From Silanimonas sp044377035 (GTDB lineage Bacteria; Pseudomonadota; Gammaproteobacteria; Xanthomonadales; Xanthomonadaceae), in assembly GCF_044377035.1 (NCBI RefSeq), contig NZ_JBILJW010000005.1:62001-126000 (forward strand): a stretch of 64,000 nucleotides of DNA, written 5' to 3'. Position 1 is the stretch's first letter. Each line of letters opens with the position of its first letter. The notes under the pieces are model-generated. The model had not been told where the DNA came from. It worked only from the letters and a program-made list of their open reading frames with translations, and did no database searches. A program made the position numbers and the translations under genes. Of the stretch, positions 41,925 through 51,056 are shown piece after piece.

Positions 41925-44417
41925 GTGGCGGTGTACCATCCGGGAATGAAGAAACCTCCCAGAAAGGCCGGCGGGAAGCAGCTTCCGCCGTGGATGCCCG
42001 ATGTTTTCCGATCGAGCGAGGCACCGCGGCCGGGGGGGGGCTCCGGTAAAAAGTCGTCACGCGTTGCCGCGCCGCACCAGACGTCCTCGCCGCGTCGCGC
42101 CGGGCCACCGGAGTTCCGTGACCCCCACGCCGGCCGCGAGGCCCAGCGCTACGACAACCCGATCACCAGCCGCGAGGCCATCCTCGCGCATCTCGTCGCC
42201 GCGCCCGGCCCGGTGACCGCCGACGAACTGGCCAAGGCCTTCGCCCTCGAGGCGCCCGACCGTTTCGAAGCGCTGTCGAAGCGGCTTGCCGCGATGGTGC
42301 GCGACGGCCAGCTGCTGCTGAACCGCCGCGGCGGCTTCGCGCCGGCCGAGCGACTCGACCTCATCCCAGGCCGCGTCATCGCCAACCCGGACGGCTTCGG
42401 CTTCCTGAAGCCCGAGGACGGCAGCGACGACCTGTTCCTGCCGCCGAACGAGATGCGCAAGGTGATGCATGGCGATCGCGTGCTCGGCTGCGTCACCGGC
42501 GTCGACCGCCGGGGTCGCCGAGAAGGCGCCGTCGTCGAAGTGCTCGAACGCCGCCTCACCCGCGTGATGGGCCGTTTCGAGGAGCGTGCCGGCATCGGCT
42601 ACGTCGTGCCCGACGACCGCCGCATCCTTGCCGAGGTGCTGATCCCGCCGCTGGCCCGCAACAGCGCGAAGGAAGGCCAGCGCGTGGTCGCCGAGATCAC
42701 CGCGCCGCCCGAGTCGGGCCGCCCGCCCTTCGGCCGGATCCTCGTCGTGCTGGGTGATCGACTCACCGCCTCGCGCGTGGTCGAAGCCGCCATCCACACC
42801 CACAACCTGCCTCACGACTTCCCGCAGGAGACGCTGCACGAGGCCGAGGCGGTGCCGCTCGAGGTGCCGGCCGACGTCGCTGCCAAGCGCGTGGACCTGC
42901 GCAGCGTGCCGCTGGTCACCATCGACGGCGAGGACGCGAAGGACTTCGACGACGCCGTGTGGTGCGAGGCGGACGGCAAGGGCTTCCGCCTGATCGTCGC
43001 CATCGCCGACGTCTCGGCCTATGTGCGCCCGGGCACGGCGCTCGACGCCGAAGCGGTGCAACGCGGCACGTCGGTGTACTTCCCCGGCTTCGTCGTGCCG
43101 ATGCTGCCGGAGACGCTCAGCAACGGCATCTGCTCGCTGAATCCGAAGGTCGACCGTCTGTGCTTCGTCTGCGACATGCGCGTCGACTTCGACGGCAAGG
43201 TCAGCCGCTCGAAGTTCTACGAGGCGGTGATGCGTTCGCACGCCCGCCTGACGTACACGACCGTCGGTAAGGCGATCGACGGCGACGAGGAGGCCTTGGT
43301 CCAGCTCGGCTCGCTGCGCCCGCAGATCGAGGCCCTGCACCAGCTCTTCCGCGTGCTGTCGAAGGCGCGCAGCGAGCGCGGCGCGATCGAGTTCGAATCG
43401 GGCGAAGTGCGCTTCGTGCTCGATGCCAAGGGCGAGGTGATCCAGGCCGGCATGCTGGAGCGCAACGACGCCCACAAGCTGATCGAGGAATGCATGATCG
43501 CGGCGAACGTCGAGGCCGCGCGCTTCGTCATCCGCAAAAAGATCCCGGCTCCGTTCCGCATCCACGACCGTCCGCCGGAGCGCAAGTACACCGAGTTGTT
43601 GGAATTCCTGATGGAATTCGGCCTGCGCCTGCCGCCGTGGCAGAAGGTCGAGCCCAAGGACTTCACCACCCTGCTTCGCAAGGTGCGCAAACGCCCGGAC
43701 GCCGCCCTGCTGGAAACCGTGCTGCTGCGCTCGCAGAGCCTCGCGCAGTATTCCATCGAGAACATCGGCCACTTCGGCCTCGCGCTGGAAAGCTACGGCC
43801 ACTTCACCTCGCCGATCCGCCGCTACCCGGACCTGCTGCTGCACCGTTCGATCAAGCACATCCTCAATGGCGGCAGCGCCAGCGATTTCAGCTACACCGA
43901 GAAGGAGATGGGCACGCTCTGCCTCGCCTGCTCGGAGAAGGAGCGCCGCGCCGACGAGGCCGAGCGCGAGGTGGACGAGCGCTACCGCAGCGCGTGGATG
44001 GAGCAGCACGTCGGCAGCGATTTCGACGGCGTCGTCAGCGGCGTCACCAGCTTCGGCCTGTTCGTCGAACTCATCGAGTCGAAGGTCAACGGGCTCGTGC
44101 ACGTGACCATGCTGCCCCACGACTACTACCACTTCGACGCCACGCGAAAAACGCTGGCCGGCGAGCGCCGGGGTTTGGCGTGGTCGCTCGGCGACACGGT
44201 GCGGGTGAAGGTGTTGCGCGCTTCTGTCGAGGATCGTCGCATCGACTTCAAGCTGGTGCTGCCGGACGAGATCGACACGCCGCGCAAGGGCGGCACGCCG
44301 ACCGCGCGCCCGCATCCCAACGCCAAGGCGCCGCGCGGTGCGGCAAAGGCTGGCCCCGGCAAGCCTGCCGGCAAAGGCGGCGCGCCCAAATCGAAGGCCG
44401 GCAAGTCCCGCCGCTGA
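41925..44417 (+). CDS. rnr: Ribonuclease R
   Basis: Processive 3'-5' hydrolytic exoribonuclease that degrades structured RNA. 823-830 residues with two cold-shock domains, the RNB catalytic domain (IDGEDAKDFDDAVWCE with the Asp cluster), S1 domain (GVVSGVTSFGLFVELIESKVNGLVHV) and a Lys/Ala-rich tail. GTG 41925 has GAGGAGG seven bases upstream; ATG 41946 (MKKPPRK) is the alternative. The disordered N-terminus contains a run of nine G bases (42032-42040). Divergent from bcsE with a 69-bp gap. Confidence 0.96.
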   Translation: MAVYHPGMKKPPRKAGGKQLPPWMPDVFRSSEAPRPGGGSGKKSSRVAAPHQTSSPRRAGPPEFRDPHAGREAQRYDNPITSREAILAHLVAAPGPVTADELAKAFALEAPDRFEALSKRLAAMVRDGQLLLNRRGGFAPAERLDLIPGRVIANPDGFGFLKPEDGSDDLFLPPNEMRKVMHGDRVLGCVTGVDRRGRREGAVVEVLERRLTRVMGRFEERAGIGYVVPDDRRILAEVLIPPLARNSAKEGQRVVAEITAPPESGRPPFGRILVVLGDRLTASRVVEAAIHTHNLPHDFPQETLHEAEAVPLEVPADVAAKRVDLRSVPLVTIDGEDAKDFDDAVWCEADGKGFRLIVAIADVSAYVRPGTALDAEAVQRGTSVYFPGFVVPMLPETLSNGICSLNPKVDRLCFVCDMRVDFDGKVSRSKFYEAVMRSHARLTYTTVGKAIDGDEEALVQLGSLRPQIEALHQLFRVLSKARSERGAIEFESGEVRFVLDAKGEVIQAGMLERNDAHKLIEECMIAANVEAARFVIRKKIPAPFRIHDRPPERKYTELLEFLMEFGLRLPPWQKVEPKDFTTLLRKVRKRPDAALLETVLLRSQSLAQYSIENIGHFGLALESYGHFTSPIRRYPDLLLHRSIKHILNGGSASDFSYTEKEMGTLCLACSEKERRADEAEREVDERYRSAWMEQHVGSDFDGVVSGVTSFGLFVELIESKVNGLVHVTMLPHDYYHFDATRKTLAGERRGLAWSLGDTVRVKVLRASVEDRRIDFKLVLPDEIDTPRKGGTPTARPHPNAKAPRGAAKAGPGKPAGKGGAPKSKAGKSRR

Positions 44418-44439
44418 CGAAAACGATACGGAACCCCTC

Positions 44440-45186
44440 ATGAGCAAGACCAGCTGGATTGTCGGCATCAATGCCGTCGCCTCCGCCCTCGAGCACGACG
44501 TCGCCAATGTGCGCGAAGTGCTGATGGAGAATAGCGGCAAGAACCCACGCCTTTCCGAGATCGAGAAGGAAGCCGTCGATTGCGGCATCCCGGTGCGGAA
44601 GGTGAACACGCAGGCGCTGGAAGGCATCGCCGGTGGCACGCGCCACCAGGGTGTGGCCGCGCGCTACGAAGCCGCCAAGCTGCTCGACGAGAAGGACCTC
44701 AAGGGCCTGATCGAAGCGGCGGAGGGCAAGGCCCTCGTGCTGGTCCTCGACGGCGTGCAGGACCCGCACAACCTCGGCGCCTGCCTGCGCAGCGCGGCCG
44801 CCGCGGGCGTCACCTGCGTGATCATCCCGAAGGACAAGGCCGTGGGCGTCACCGCCACCGTGCGCAAGACCGCGGCCGGCGCGGCCGACCGCATCGCGTT
44901 GGTGCAGGTGACCAACCTCGCCCGCGCGCTGCGCGAGCTGAAGGATCTCGGTGTGTGGCTCTACGGCTTCGCCGGCGAAGCCAAGGCCTCGTTCTACTCG
45001 CTCGACCTCAAGGGCAATGTGGGTCTCGTGCTCGGGGGCGAGGGCGACGGCCTGCGCCGCCTCACTGGCGAGACCTGCGACCAGCTCGTCCGCATCCCGA
45101 TGCCCGGCGACATGGAGAGCCTCAATGTCTCCGTCGCGACCGGCGTCGCGCTGTTCGAGGCGGTCCGCCAGCGGGGCGCCGCGTGA
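44440..45186 (+). CDS. rlmB: 23S rRNA (guanosine2251-2'-O)-methyltransferase
   Basis: SPOUT-class (TrmH family) methylase modifying G2251 in the 23S rRNA P-loop. ATG 44440 gives 248 residues. The N-terminal substrate-binding domain (GINAVASALEHD) precedes the three SPOUT motifs LDGVQDPHNLGACLRSA, LVLGGEGDGLRRLT and IPMPGDMESLNVSVATG. The rnr-rlmB order is conserved in gammaproteobacteria. Its end overlaps the next gene by 4 bases. Confidence 0.96.
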   Translation: MSKTSWIVGINAVASALEHDVANVREVLMENSGKNPRLSEIEKEAVDCGIPVRKVNTQALEGIAGGTRHQGVAARYEAAKLLDEKDLKGLIEAAEGKALVLVLDGVQDPHNLGACLRSAAAAGVTCVIIPKDKAVGVTATVRKTAAGAADRIALVQVTNLARALRELKDLGVWLYGFAGEAKASFYSLDLKGNVGLVLGGEGDGLRRLTGETCDQLVRIPMPGDMESLNVSVATGVALFEAVRQRGAA

Positions 45187-45476
45187 GCCTGCAGTGGTTC
45201 GACTTCATCGGCATGGCCGGCATCGCCTTCGTGCTGCTGGCCTATGCGCTGCTGCAAGCCAGCAAGCTGCAGGGCAGCTCGATCGGCTACCAGGTCGCGA
45301 ACCTGTTCGGTTCGATCTTCATCCTCGCCTCGATCTTCGGTTCGCCGGCCCCGATCACCGAGGTGCTCACGCCCTTCCTGATGCAGATCGCGTGGATCGC
45401 GATCAGCCTCTACGGGCTGTGGCGTGGCTTGGCAGCGCGTGCGGCGGCGTTCCGCGCGCCTAAAGCCCCGGCGTAA
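45183..45476 (+). CDS. Small membrane protein, CBU_0592-like
   Basis: 97 residues from GTG 45183, with three hydrophobic segments (FDFIGMAGIAFVLLAYALLQ, YQVANLFGSIFILASIFG, FLMQIAWIAISLYGLW). This pattern fits the CBU_0592 family of small membrane proteins of unknown function. The 4-base overlap with rlmB indicates co-translation. Confidence 0.8.
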   Translation: MSLQWFDFIGMAGIAFVLLAYALLQASKLQGSSIGYQVANLFGSIFILASIFGSPAPITEVLTPFLMQIAWIAISLYGLWRGLAARAAAFRAPKAPA

Positions 45477-45480
45477 GCGC

Positions 45481-45846
45481 TCAGCGTTTCGGCTGCTTCG
45501 GCGCGGCCGGTTTGGCCGCGGCTTTCTTTGCAGCCTTCGGTTTCGGTGGCGGCAGCGCTTTCGCGGTGTCGCGGAGCAGCGCGGCGAGCGCCTCCGGGTC
45601 GTCCAGCCATTCGTCGATGAGGGCATGCGGCTTGGCGCCCGGATACGGCGGCGCCATCGTCGCCGTGGCCAGACGCGCGGCCGTGGCCGGCGTCGGTTTC
45701 AGGAACAGCTGGTTGTCGCAGGCCAGTGCCACCACGAGGCCGTCCACGTAGACGGCGTACTCGCCGAACATCTTCTTCAGCGCGACCTCGCTCGCCCCTC
45801 GGGCCTGCTCACGGACGTACTCGGCGAAATCGACGTCCGTGCCCAT
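45481..45846 (-). CDS. TfoX N-terminal domain protein
   Basis: 121 residues. The TfoX/Sxy N-terminal domain is seen in VALKKMFGEYAVYVDGLVVALACDNQLFLKPT, then a C-terminal low-complexity Lys/Ala/Pro tail. Full-length TfoX also has a C-terminal helix-hairpin domain, which is missing here, so a competence role is not assured. Convergent with the small membrane protein gene, 4 bases apart. Confidence 0.85.
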   Translation of the reverse strand: MGTDVDFAEYVREQARGASEVALKKMFGEYAVYVDGLVVALACDNQLFLKPTPATAARLATATMAPPYPGAKPHALIDEWLDDPEALAALLRDTAKALPPPKPKAAKKAAAKPAAPKQPKR

Positions 45847-45852
45847 GTCGGC

Positions 45853-46533
45853 TCAGTCCTGCGCGGCGCGCTGAAGATCGAGGTCGTTGAACTGCTTCCA
45901 GCGGTTCATCACCGCGCAGAACAGCTGCGCCGTGCGCTCGGTGTCGTAGACGGCCGAATGTGCCTCGTTGCCGTCCCAGGGCAGCCCTGCGGCCTGAACC
46001 GCCTTGGCGAGCACCGTCTGGCCATAGGCCATGCCGGCAAGCGTCACCGTGTCCATGGTGCTGAAGGGATGGAAGGGGCTGCGCTTGTGTCCGACGCGCG
46101 CGATCGCCGCGTTGAGGAAACCGAGGTCGAAGTGCGCGTTGTGGCCGACGAGGATCGCCCGCTGGCAGCCGTTTCGCTTGGCCGCCGCGCGAATGGGGGT
46201 GAAGATGCGGTCCAGTGCGATCTTCTCGGGTTGCGCGTCGCGGAACGGGTGGTCGAGCTGGATGCCGGTGATTTCCAGCGACTTCGGGTCGATGTCGAGG
46301 CCCGGTGCCGGCTCCACGTGCACGCTCACCGTCTCGCCGGGGAATAGGAAGCCCTCGTCGTCCATCTCGATTGGCACCGCGGCGATTTCCAGCAGGGCGT
46401 GTCGCGCGGACTCGAAGCCGCCGGTTTCGACGTCGACCACGACGGGCAGGAAGCCGCGGAAGCGCGAGGCCATCGGCGGCGCGCCGGTGGCGGCGGGCGT
46501 GCCCTGCGGGCCCTGTTCGTCGAAATCGCTCAT
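45853..46533 (-). CDS. rnt: Ribonuclease T
   Basis: DEDD exonuclease that trims the 3' ends of tRNA and other stable RNAs. ATG 46533 (MSDFDEQG) gives 226 residues. Exo motifs: DVETGGFE, VGHNAHFDLGF and HSAVYDTERTA, which supply the four acidic metal ligands and the catalytic His. The C-terminus follows the usual RNase T pattern. It is 6 bases from the TfoX-domain gene. Confidence 0.95.
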   Translation of the reverse strand: MSDFDEQGPQGTPAATGAPPMASRFRGFLPVVVDVETGGFESARHALLEIAAVPIEMDDEGFLFPGETVSVHVEPAPGLDIDPKSLEITGIQLDHPFRDAQPEKIALDRIFTPIRAAAKRNGCQRAILVGHNAHFDLGFLNAAIARVGHKRSPFHPFSTMDTVTLAGMAYGQTVLAKAVQAAGLPWDGNEAHSAVYDTERTAQLFCAVMNRWKQFNDLDLQRAAQD

Positions 46534-46621
46534 GCCCGCAGGATACCAGCCACCGCGCGCCGGTCTCCGTTGGTTCGAATCGGCCACCCCAGTCGTCGTG
46601 ATGCCAGGATGTCCGCCGAGC

Positions 46622-47038
46622 TCAATCGACCGCGGCGAGCTGCTGGCGAACCCAGGCCTCGGCCGCCTCGAACCGGTCGAATTCGCGGAAGGGACTGAAT
46701 CCGCTGAACACGCTGGCGAAGATTGGCATCATCAGGCCGCGGCCCTCGATGTCGGATGCCGCGACGTAGGCGTTCGCGATCGGCGCGAGGCCGGAGCTCC
46801 GCCACTCGCCGAGCAATTGGTCGAAGGCGTCCAGTGCATCGGGCGTCGCCAGCATGCTCCGGTGGAACGTGCTGACGTGGGCGAAGGGCCCGCCATCGGC
46901 GAGGCGCTGGAGCAGCGGTCGATAGGCGCGGATCACCGCCTCCACGATCTCGCCATCGAAGGGCCCCGTCGACTCGAAGAACAGCACCCGATCCGCGATG
47001 TGGGCGGTGATGTGGCCGCGCGACGCGTGCGGGACCAC
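46622..47038 (-). CDS. SpoIIAA/STAS-like protein (paralogue A)
   Basis: 138-residue protein without signal peptide or TM segment, GTG start at 47038. HITAHIADRVLFFESTGPFDGEIVEAVIRAY, FAHVSTFHRSMLATPDALDAF and the C-terminal EAAEAWVRQQL give an alternating strand-helix pattern suggesting the SpoIIAA-like/STAS fold. It closely parallels the next gene upstream. Role unknown. Confidence 0.6.
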   Translation of the reverse strand: MVPHASRGHITAHIADRVLFFESTGPFDGEIVEAVIRAYRPLLQRLADGGPFAHVSTFHRSMLATPDALDAFDQLLGEWRSSGLAPIANAYVAASDIEGRGLMMPIFASVFSGFSPFREFDRFEAAEAWVRQQLAAVD

Positions 47039-47079
47039 GGCCTACGCCCCCATGGACCGCTCGGGCGGGGCCGCCCGGT

Positions 47080-47514
47080 TCACGACGCTTCGGCCAGCAT
47101 TCGGGCGATCCACGCCTCGGCCTCGTCCCGGCGTTCGAAGATCTCGAAACAGGCCCCTTCCCAGGCGCGCCGGTAGTGGGACTGCACGATCGTGACGCCC
47201 TCCACCTCGGGCCCGACCACGTAGGCGTTCGCCGTCGGCAGGATGCCCGCCGCCTTCCATTCGACGAGCAGGGCCCCGAACGCGGCGAAGGCCTCCGGCG
47301 TTGCCAGCATGCTTTCGTGGAACGTGCTGATATGCCCGAACGCGCCATCCTCGGCCATCGACGCCATGATCGGCGTATAGGCCGTGCGCATCACCGCGAC
47401 CGCCTCTGCGTTGAACGGACCGGTGGCCTCGAAGTAGACCACCCGGCCGTGGGGATGCACCTCGACCCGCCCGTGGGCGGGAAAAAGGTCTCCGTCGGGG
47501 TGAGGCGAAGCCAT
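47080..47514 (-). CDS. SpoIIAA/STAS-like protein (paralogue B)
   Basis: About 144 residues from ATG 47514 (MASPHPDGDL); upstream sequence overlaps phoU and is not used. RVVYFEATGPFNAEAV, FGHISTFHESMLATPEAFAAF, and RRDEAEAWIARML align in order with paralogue A, so the pair arose by tandem duplication. It lies 4 bases beyond the phoU stop on the same strand, so it may be the last-but-one gene of the pst operon. Role unknown. Confidence 0.6.
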   Translation of the reverse strand: MASPHPDGDLFPAHGRVEVHPHGRVVYFEATGPFNAEAVAVMRTAYTPIMASMAEDGAFGHISTFHESMLATPEAFAAFGALLVEWKAAGILPTANAYVVGPEVEGVTIVQSHYRRAWEGACFEIFERRDEAEAWIARMLAEAS

Positions 47515-47518
47515 CGGC

Positions 47519-48211
47519 TTACTCGCTGGTCTTGTCGGCCTTCTCGCGGTCGCCACTCATCGATTCGCCATGCACCAGGAACCAGGTGTTCTCGGCGATG
47601 TTGGTGGCATGGTCGCCGATGCGTTCGATGTTCTTGGCCATGAACAGCAGGTGCGTGCAGGGCGTGATCTGCTTGGGATCCTCCGCCATGTAGGTCAGCA
47701 GCTCGCGGAACAGGCTCGTGTAGGCGGCATCGAGTTCGGCGTCGCGGTCGCGCATCGCGGCGGCGCGGTCGGCGTCACGGAGGCGGTAGGCCTCGAGGGC
47801 TTCCGCCAGCAGCCCGCTGGCCAGCTCGGCCAGCGCCGGCAGGCCGCGGGCCGGGGCGACGGGGGCGCTCTGGTTCAGCACCATCGAGCGCTTGGCCACG
47901 TTGGAGGCGTAGTCGCCGATGCGCTCGATGTCGGCGGCGATGCGCAGGGCGGCGTAGACCTCGCGCAGGTCGCGGGCCATCGGTTGGCGCAGGGCGAGCA
48001 CGCGCAGTACGTCATTGGAGATGACCTGCTCGAGCTCGTCGATGGCGTCGTCGTTGATGGTGACGCGCTCCGCGGCCTTGCTGTCGCGGCGCTGCAGCAC
48101 GTCGATGGCCGCTTCGATCTGGCCGAGGGCCATCTCGCCCATGCGGGTGATCTCGCCGTTGATCCGCTGGAGCTCGGCGTCGAAGCTCTTGACGATGTGT
48201 TCGGTGCCCAT
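47519..48211 (-). CDS. phoU: Phosphate signalling/transport regulator PhoU
   Basis: 230 residues from ATG 48211. PhoU couples the Pst transporter to the PhoR/PhoB kinase system as a negative regulator. It has two repeats of the three-helix PhoU fold, each with the acidic metal-binding pattern: RIAADIERIGDYASNVA (~80-100) and FMAKNIERIGDHATNIAE (~190-210). Follows pstB by 14 bases, the usual gene order. Confidence 0.97.
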   Translation of the reverse strand: MGTEHIVKSFDAELQRINGEITRMGEMALGQIEAAIDVLQRRDSKAAERVTINDDAIDELEQVISNDVLRVLALRQPMARDLREVYAALRIAADIERIGDYASNVAKRSMVLNQSAPVAPARGLPALAELASGLLAEALEAYRLRDADRAAAMRDRDAELDAAYTSLFRELLTYMAEDPKQITPCTHLLFMAKNIERIGDHATNIAENTWFLVHGESMSGDREKADKTSE

Positions 48212-48225
48212 GATTCGCTCCTGGC

Positions 48226-49041
48226 TCAGCCGAACCGGCCGGTGATGTAGTCCTCGGTCTGCTGCTTCGAGGGCTTGGTGAAGATCTGCTGCGTGACGCC
48301 GTGCTCGACCAGCTCGCCCAAGTACATGAAGGCGGTGAAGTCGGAGCAGCGGGCGGCCTGCTGCATGTTGTGGGTGACGATCAGGATCGTGAACTGCTGC
48401 TTGAGCTCGGCGATCAGCTGCTCGATCTTGCCAGTGGCGATCGGGTCGAGGGCCGAGGTCGGCTCGTCGAACAGGATCACCTCGGGCTTCAGCGCGACGG
48501 CGCGGGCGATGCACAAGCGCTGCTGCTGGCCGCCGGAGAGGCCGAGGGCGCTCTGCTTGAGCTTGTCCTTCACCTCCTCCCACAGGGCGCCCTGGCGCAG
48601 GGCCTGCTCGACGCGCTCGTCCATGTCGGACTTGTTGAGCTTCTCGTAGTGGCCGATGCCGTAGGCCACGTTGTCGTAGATCGACATCGGGAACGGCACC
48701 GGCTTCTGGAACACCATGCCGATCTTGCTGCGCAGGCGGTTGATCGGGTACTTCGGGTCCAGCAGGTTCTGGCCGTCGAGCAGGATCTCGCCCTCGGCGC
48801 GCTGGCCCGGGTAGATCGAATAGATCTTGTTGTAGATGCGCAGCAGGGTGGACTTGCCGCAGCCCGACGGGCCGATCAACGCGGTGACGCGCTTCTCGGG
48901 GACGGTGAGGTTGATGTCCTTCAGCGCGCGGTAGTCGCCGTAGAAGAAGTTGAGGTTCTTCGCGACCAGCTTGGCCGGCGAAGCCGTGGCGGGCTCGCCG
49001 CCGGCGACGGCGGTCTGCAGGGCGATCGGGGCGTTAGTCAT
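48226..49041 (-). CDS. pstB: Phosphate ABC transporter ATPase PstB
   Basis: 271-residue ATPase of the high-affinity phosphate importer. Walker A GPSGCGKST, Q-loop MVFQKPVPFP, signature LSGGQQQR, Walker B VILFDEPTSALD and switch VTHNM are all present. The start overlaps the pstA end by 8 bases. Confidence 0.98.
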   Translation of the reverse strand: MTNAPIALQTAVAGGEPATASPAKLVAKNLNFFYGDYRALKDINLTVPEKRVTALIGPSGCGKSTLLRIYNKIYSIYPGQRAEGEILLDGQNLLDPKYPINRLRSKIGMVFQKPVPFPMSIYDNVAYGIGHYEKLNKSDMDERVEQALRQGALWEEVKDKLKQSALGLSGGQQQRLCIARAVALKPEVILFDEPTSALDPIATGKIEQLIAELKQQFTILIVTHNMQQAARCSDFTAFMYLGELVEHGVTQQIFTKPSKQQTEDYITGRFG

Positions 49042-49990
49042 TGGCGATCTTCTTGCGCAGCAGGAGGGTGCGGGCGGTGATGCTGACCAGCAGGACGAAG
49101 CAGGTGATGAGGAAGGCGCCGGCCCAGGCCAGCAGCTGCCAGTTCTCGAACGGGCTCATCGCGAACTGGTAGACCGTGACCGGCAGGTTGGCCATCGGCT
49201 CGCCCAGGTCGAGGTTCCAGAAACTGTTGTTGAAGGCCGTGAACAGCAGCGGCGCCGTCTCGCCGGAGATGCGGGCGAGGCCCAGCATGACGCCGGTGAG
49301 GATGCCGGACAGCGCCGCGCGGTAAAGCACGTGCACCGTGACCTTCCATTGCGGGATGCCGAGCGAGAGCGCGGCTTCGCGCATCTGGGCCGGGACGAGG
49401 CGCAGCATCTCGTCGGTGGTGCGAACGACCACCGGCAACACGATGAAACCGAGCGCCACCGCGCCGGCGATGGCCGAGAAGCCCGACACGCCGATCAGCC
49501 AGTCCGCGATGCCCGCCAGCCAGCCCTGTTGCCCGGCCTCGGTGGACTGGATCGCCGTCGCCACCTGGCGCGGCGTGCCGATCAGCACCATGTAGACGAA
49601 GAGGCCGAGCACGATCGACGGCGCCGACAGCAGGATGTCGTTGACGAAGCGGATGACACTGCCGATCTTGCGGAAGTTGGCGTACTCCGCGAGGTAGGTG
49701 CCCGCCGCGATGCCGACCGGTGCGGCCATCAGCACCGCGAGCGTGCACATGACGATGCTGCCGACGATGGCGTTGAGCAGGCCGCCCACGCCGACCTCGG
49801 CGCCCGGGGGCGGGGTCATCTCGGTGAACATCGCGAGGCTGAGGCCGTCGATGCCCTTCGAGAGCGTGGTGAAGAGGATCCAGACGAGGAAGAACAGGCC
49901 GACCATCGCTGCCGTGCCCGAGAGCACGAGGGCGAGCACGTTGACGATGCGGCGGCGCTGGAACAGGCGCTCGGAGACGGCGGCGTCCAT
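49034..49990 (-). CDS. pstA: Phosphate ABC transporter permease PstA
   Basis: 318-residue inner-membrane permease; ATG 49990 overlaps the pstC TGA by one base, a GTG one codon earlier being less likely. Six predicted TM helices and the EAA-like loop EAALSLGIPQWKVTVHVLYRAALSGILTG identify the PstA role. The partner PstC is encoded just upstream. Confidence 0.97.
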   Translation of the reverse strand: MDAAVSERLFQRRRIVNVLALVLSGTAAMVGLFFLVWILFTTLSKGIDGLSLAMFTEMTPPPGAEVGVGGLLNAIVGSIVMCTLAVLMAAPVGIAAGTYLAEYANFRKIGSVIRFVNDILLSAPSIVLGLFVYMVLIGTPRQVATAIQSTEAGQQGWLAGIADWLIGVSGFSAIAGAVALGFIVLPVVVRTTDEMLRLVPAQMREAALSLGIPQWKVTVHVLYRAALSGILTGVMLGLARISGETAPLLFTAFNNSFWNLDLGEPMANLPVTVYQFAMSPFENWQLLAWAGAFLITCFVLLVSITARTLLLRKKIAND

Positions 49991-50949
49991 CACTTGCCCT
50001 CCCGGCGCTTGAGGCCCATCAGCATCAGCTTGGCGATGCTGAGGACGATGAAGGTGACGATGAAGAGCACGAAGCCCAAGGCCAGCAGCGAGCTGCGGTG
50101 CAGGTCGGCGAAGGCTTCACCGAACTCATTGGCGATGGTCGCGGCGATCGAGCTGGAGGGCTCGAGCAGGTTGGCGAGGCGGTTGGCGTTGCCGAGCACG
50201 AAGGTGACGGCCATCGTCTCGCCCAGTGCGCGGCCGAGGCCGAGGAAGATGCCGCCGATCACCGCCGAGCGGGTGTAGGGCAGCACGATGTCCCAGACCA
50301 CTTCGAAGGTCGTCGAGCCCAGCGCGTAGGCTGATTCCTTCAGGCGCGTCGGGACGGTCAGGAACACCTCGCGCATCACCGAGGCGATGAACGGGATGAT
50401 CATGATCGAGAGCACGAGGCCGGCGGTGAGCATGCCGATGCCGATCGGCGGGCCATCAAACCAGGAGCCGATGAGCGGCAGCTGGCTGCCGTACTCGCTC
50501 AACGACGGGTAGACGTACTCGGCGAGGAAGGGCACCAGGATGAACAGGCCCCACATGCCGTAGATGATCGACGGGATGCCGGCCAGAAGCTCGATGGCCG
50601 TCGCCACGGGGCCGCGCAGCCACGGCGGCGCGACCTCGGTGAGGAACAGGGCGATGCCGAAACTGATCGGAACGGCGATCAGCAGCGCGATACCCGCCGT
50701 GATGACGGTACCGACGATCGGGGCGAGGCCGCCGAAGACGAGGTTGCCCGGGTCCCAGTTGTCGGAGCTCAGGAAGCTCCAGCCGAAGGTGCCGAAGGCT
50801 TCGCGGCCGCCCCAGGCCATGGTGAGGGCGGCGCCGATCAGGCTGATCAGGACGAAGAAGCCAGCCGCCGCGACGGTCCATCGGAACAGGCGGTCGGCGC
50901 GCGCGTCGCCGCGGGCCAGGTGGTCGAGTTGGGACGTGGCGGACGCCAT
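49990..50949 (-). CDS. pstC: Phosphate ABC transporter permease PstC
   Basis: 319-residue permease with six predicted TM helices. The EAA-type loop KESAYALGSTTFEVVWDIVLPYTRSAVIGG and the N-terminal extension before the first helix are characteristic of PstC. Its ATG is 107 bases after the pstS1 stop; that gap holds a stable hairpin. Confidence 0.97.
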   Translation of the reverse strand: MASATSQLDHLARGDARADRLFRWTVAAAGFFVLISLIGAALTMAWGGREAFGTFGWSFLSSDNWDPGNLVFGGLAPIVGTVITAGIALLIAVPISFGIALFLTEVAPPWLRGPVATAIELLAGIPSIIYGMWGLFILVPFLAEYVYPSLSEYGSQLPLIGSWFDGPPIGIGMLTAGLVLSIMIIPFIASVMREVFLTVPTRLKESAYALGSTTFEVVWDIVLPYTRSAVIGGIFLGLGRALGETMAVTFVLGNANRLANLLEPSSSIAATIANEFGEAFADLHRSSLLALGFVLFIVTFIVLSIAKLMLMGLKRREGK

Positions 50950-50979
50950 CAGGGTTCGTACCGGAGAGTTCAGATCAGG

Positions 50980-51005
50980 ACGCCCGCGTCAGGCGACGCG
51001 GGCGT
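50980..51005 (-). promoter_or_regulatory. Hairpin between pstS1 and pstC
   Basis: A perfect 11-bp stem, ACGCCCGCGTC / GACGCGGGCGT, with an AGGC loop in the 107-bp gap. No U-tract follows on the minus strand, so it is more like a stabilising or partial-termination element that would lower pstCAB-phoU relative to pstS. Confidence 0.55.
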
Positions 51006-51056
51006 TGGATCACGCCCGGGCAGGGCGGACGGTGGAGCGGGGATTGTACCCGGCCT

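Noticed and set aside
48950..50278. Plus-strand frame opposite pstA/pstC
   Set aside because: Charged His/Asp/Arg-rich translation typical of an antisense frame; the minus strand encodes clear permeases.
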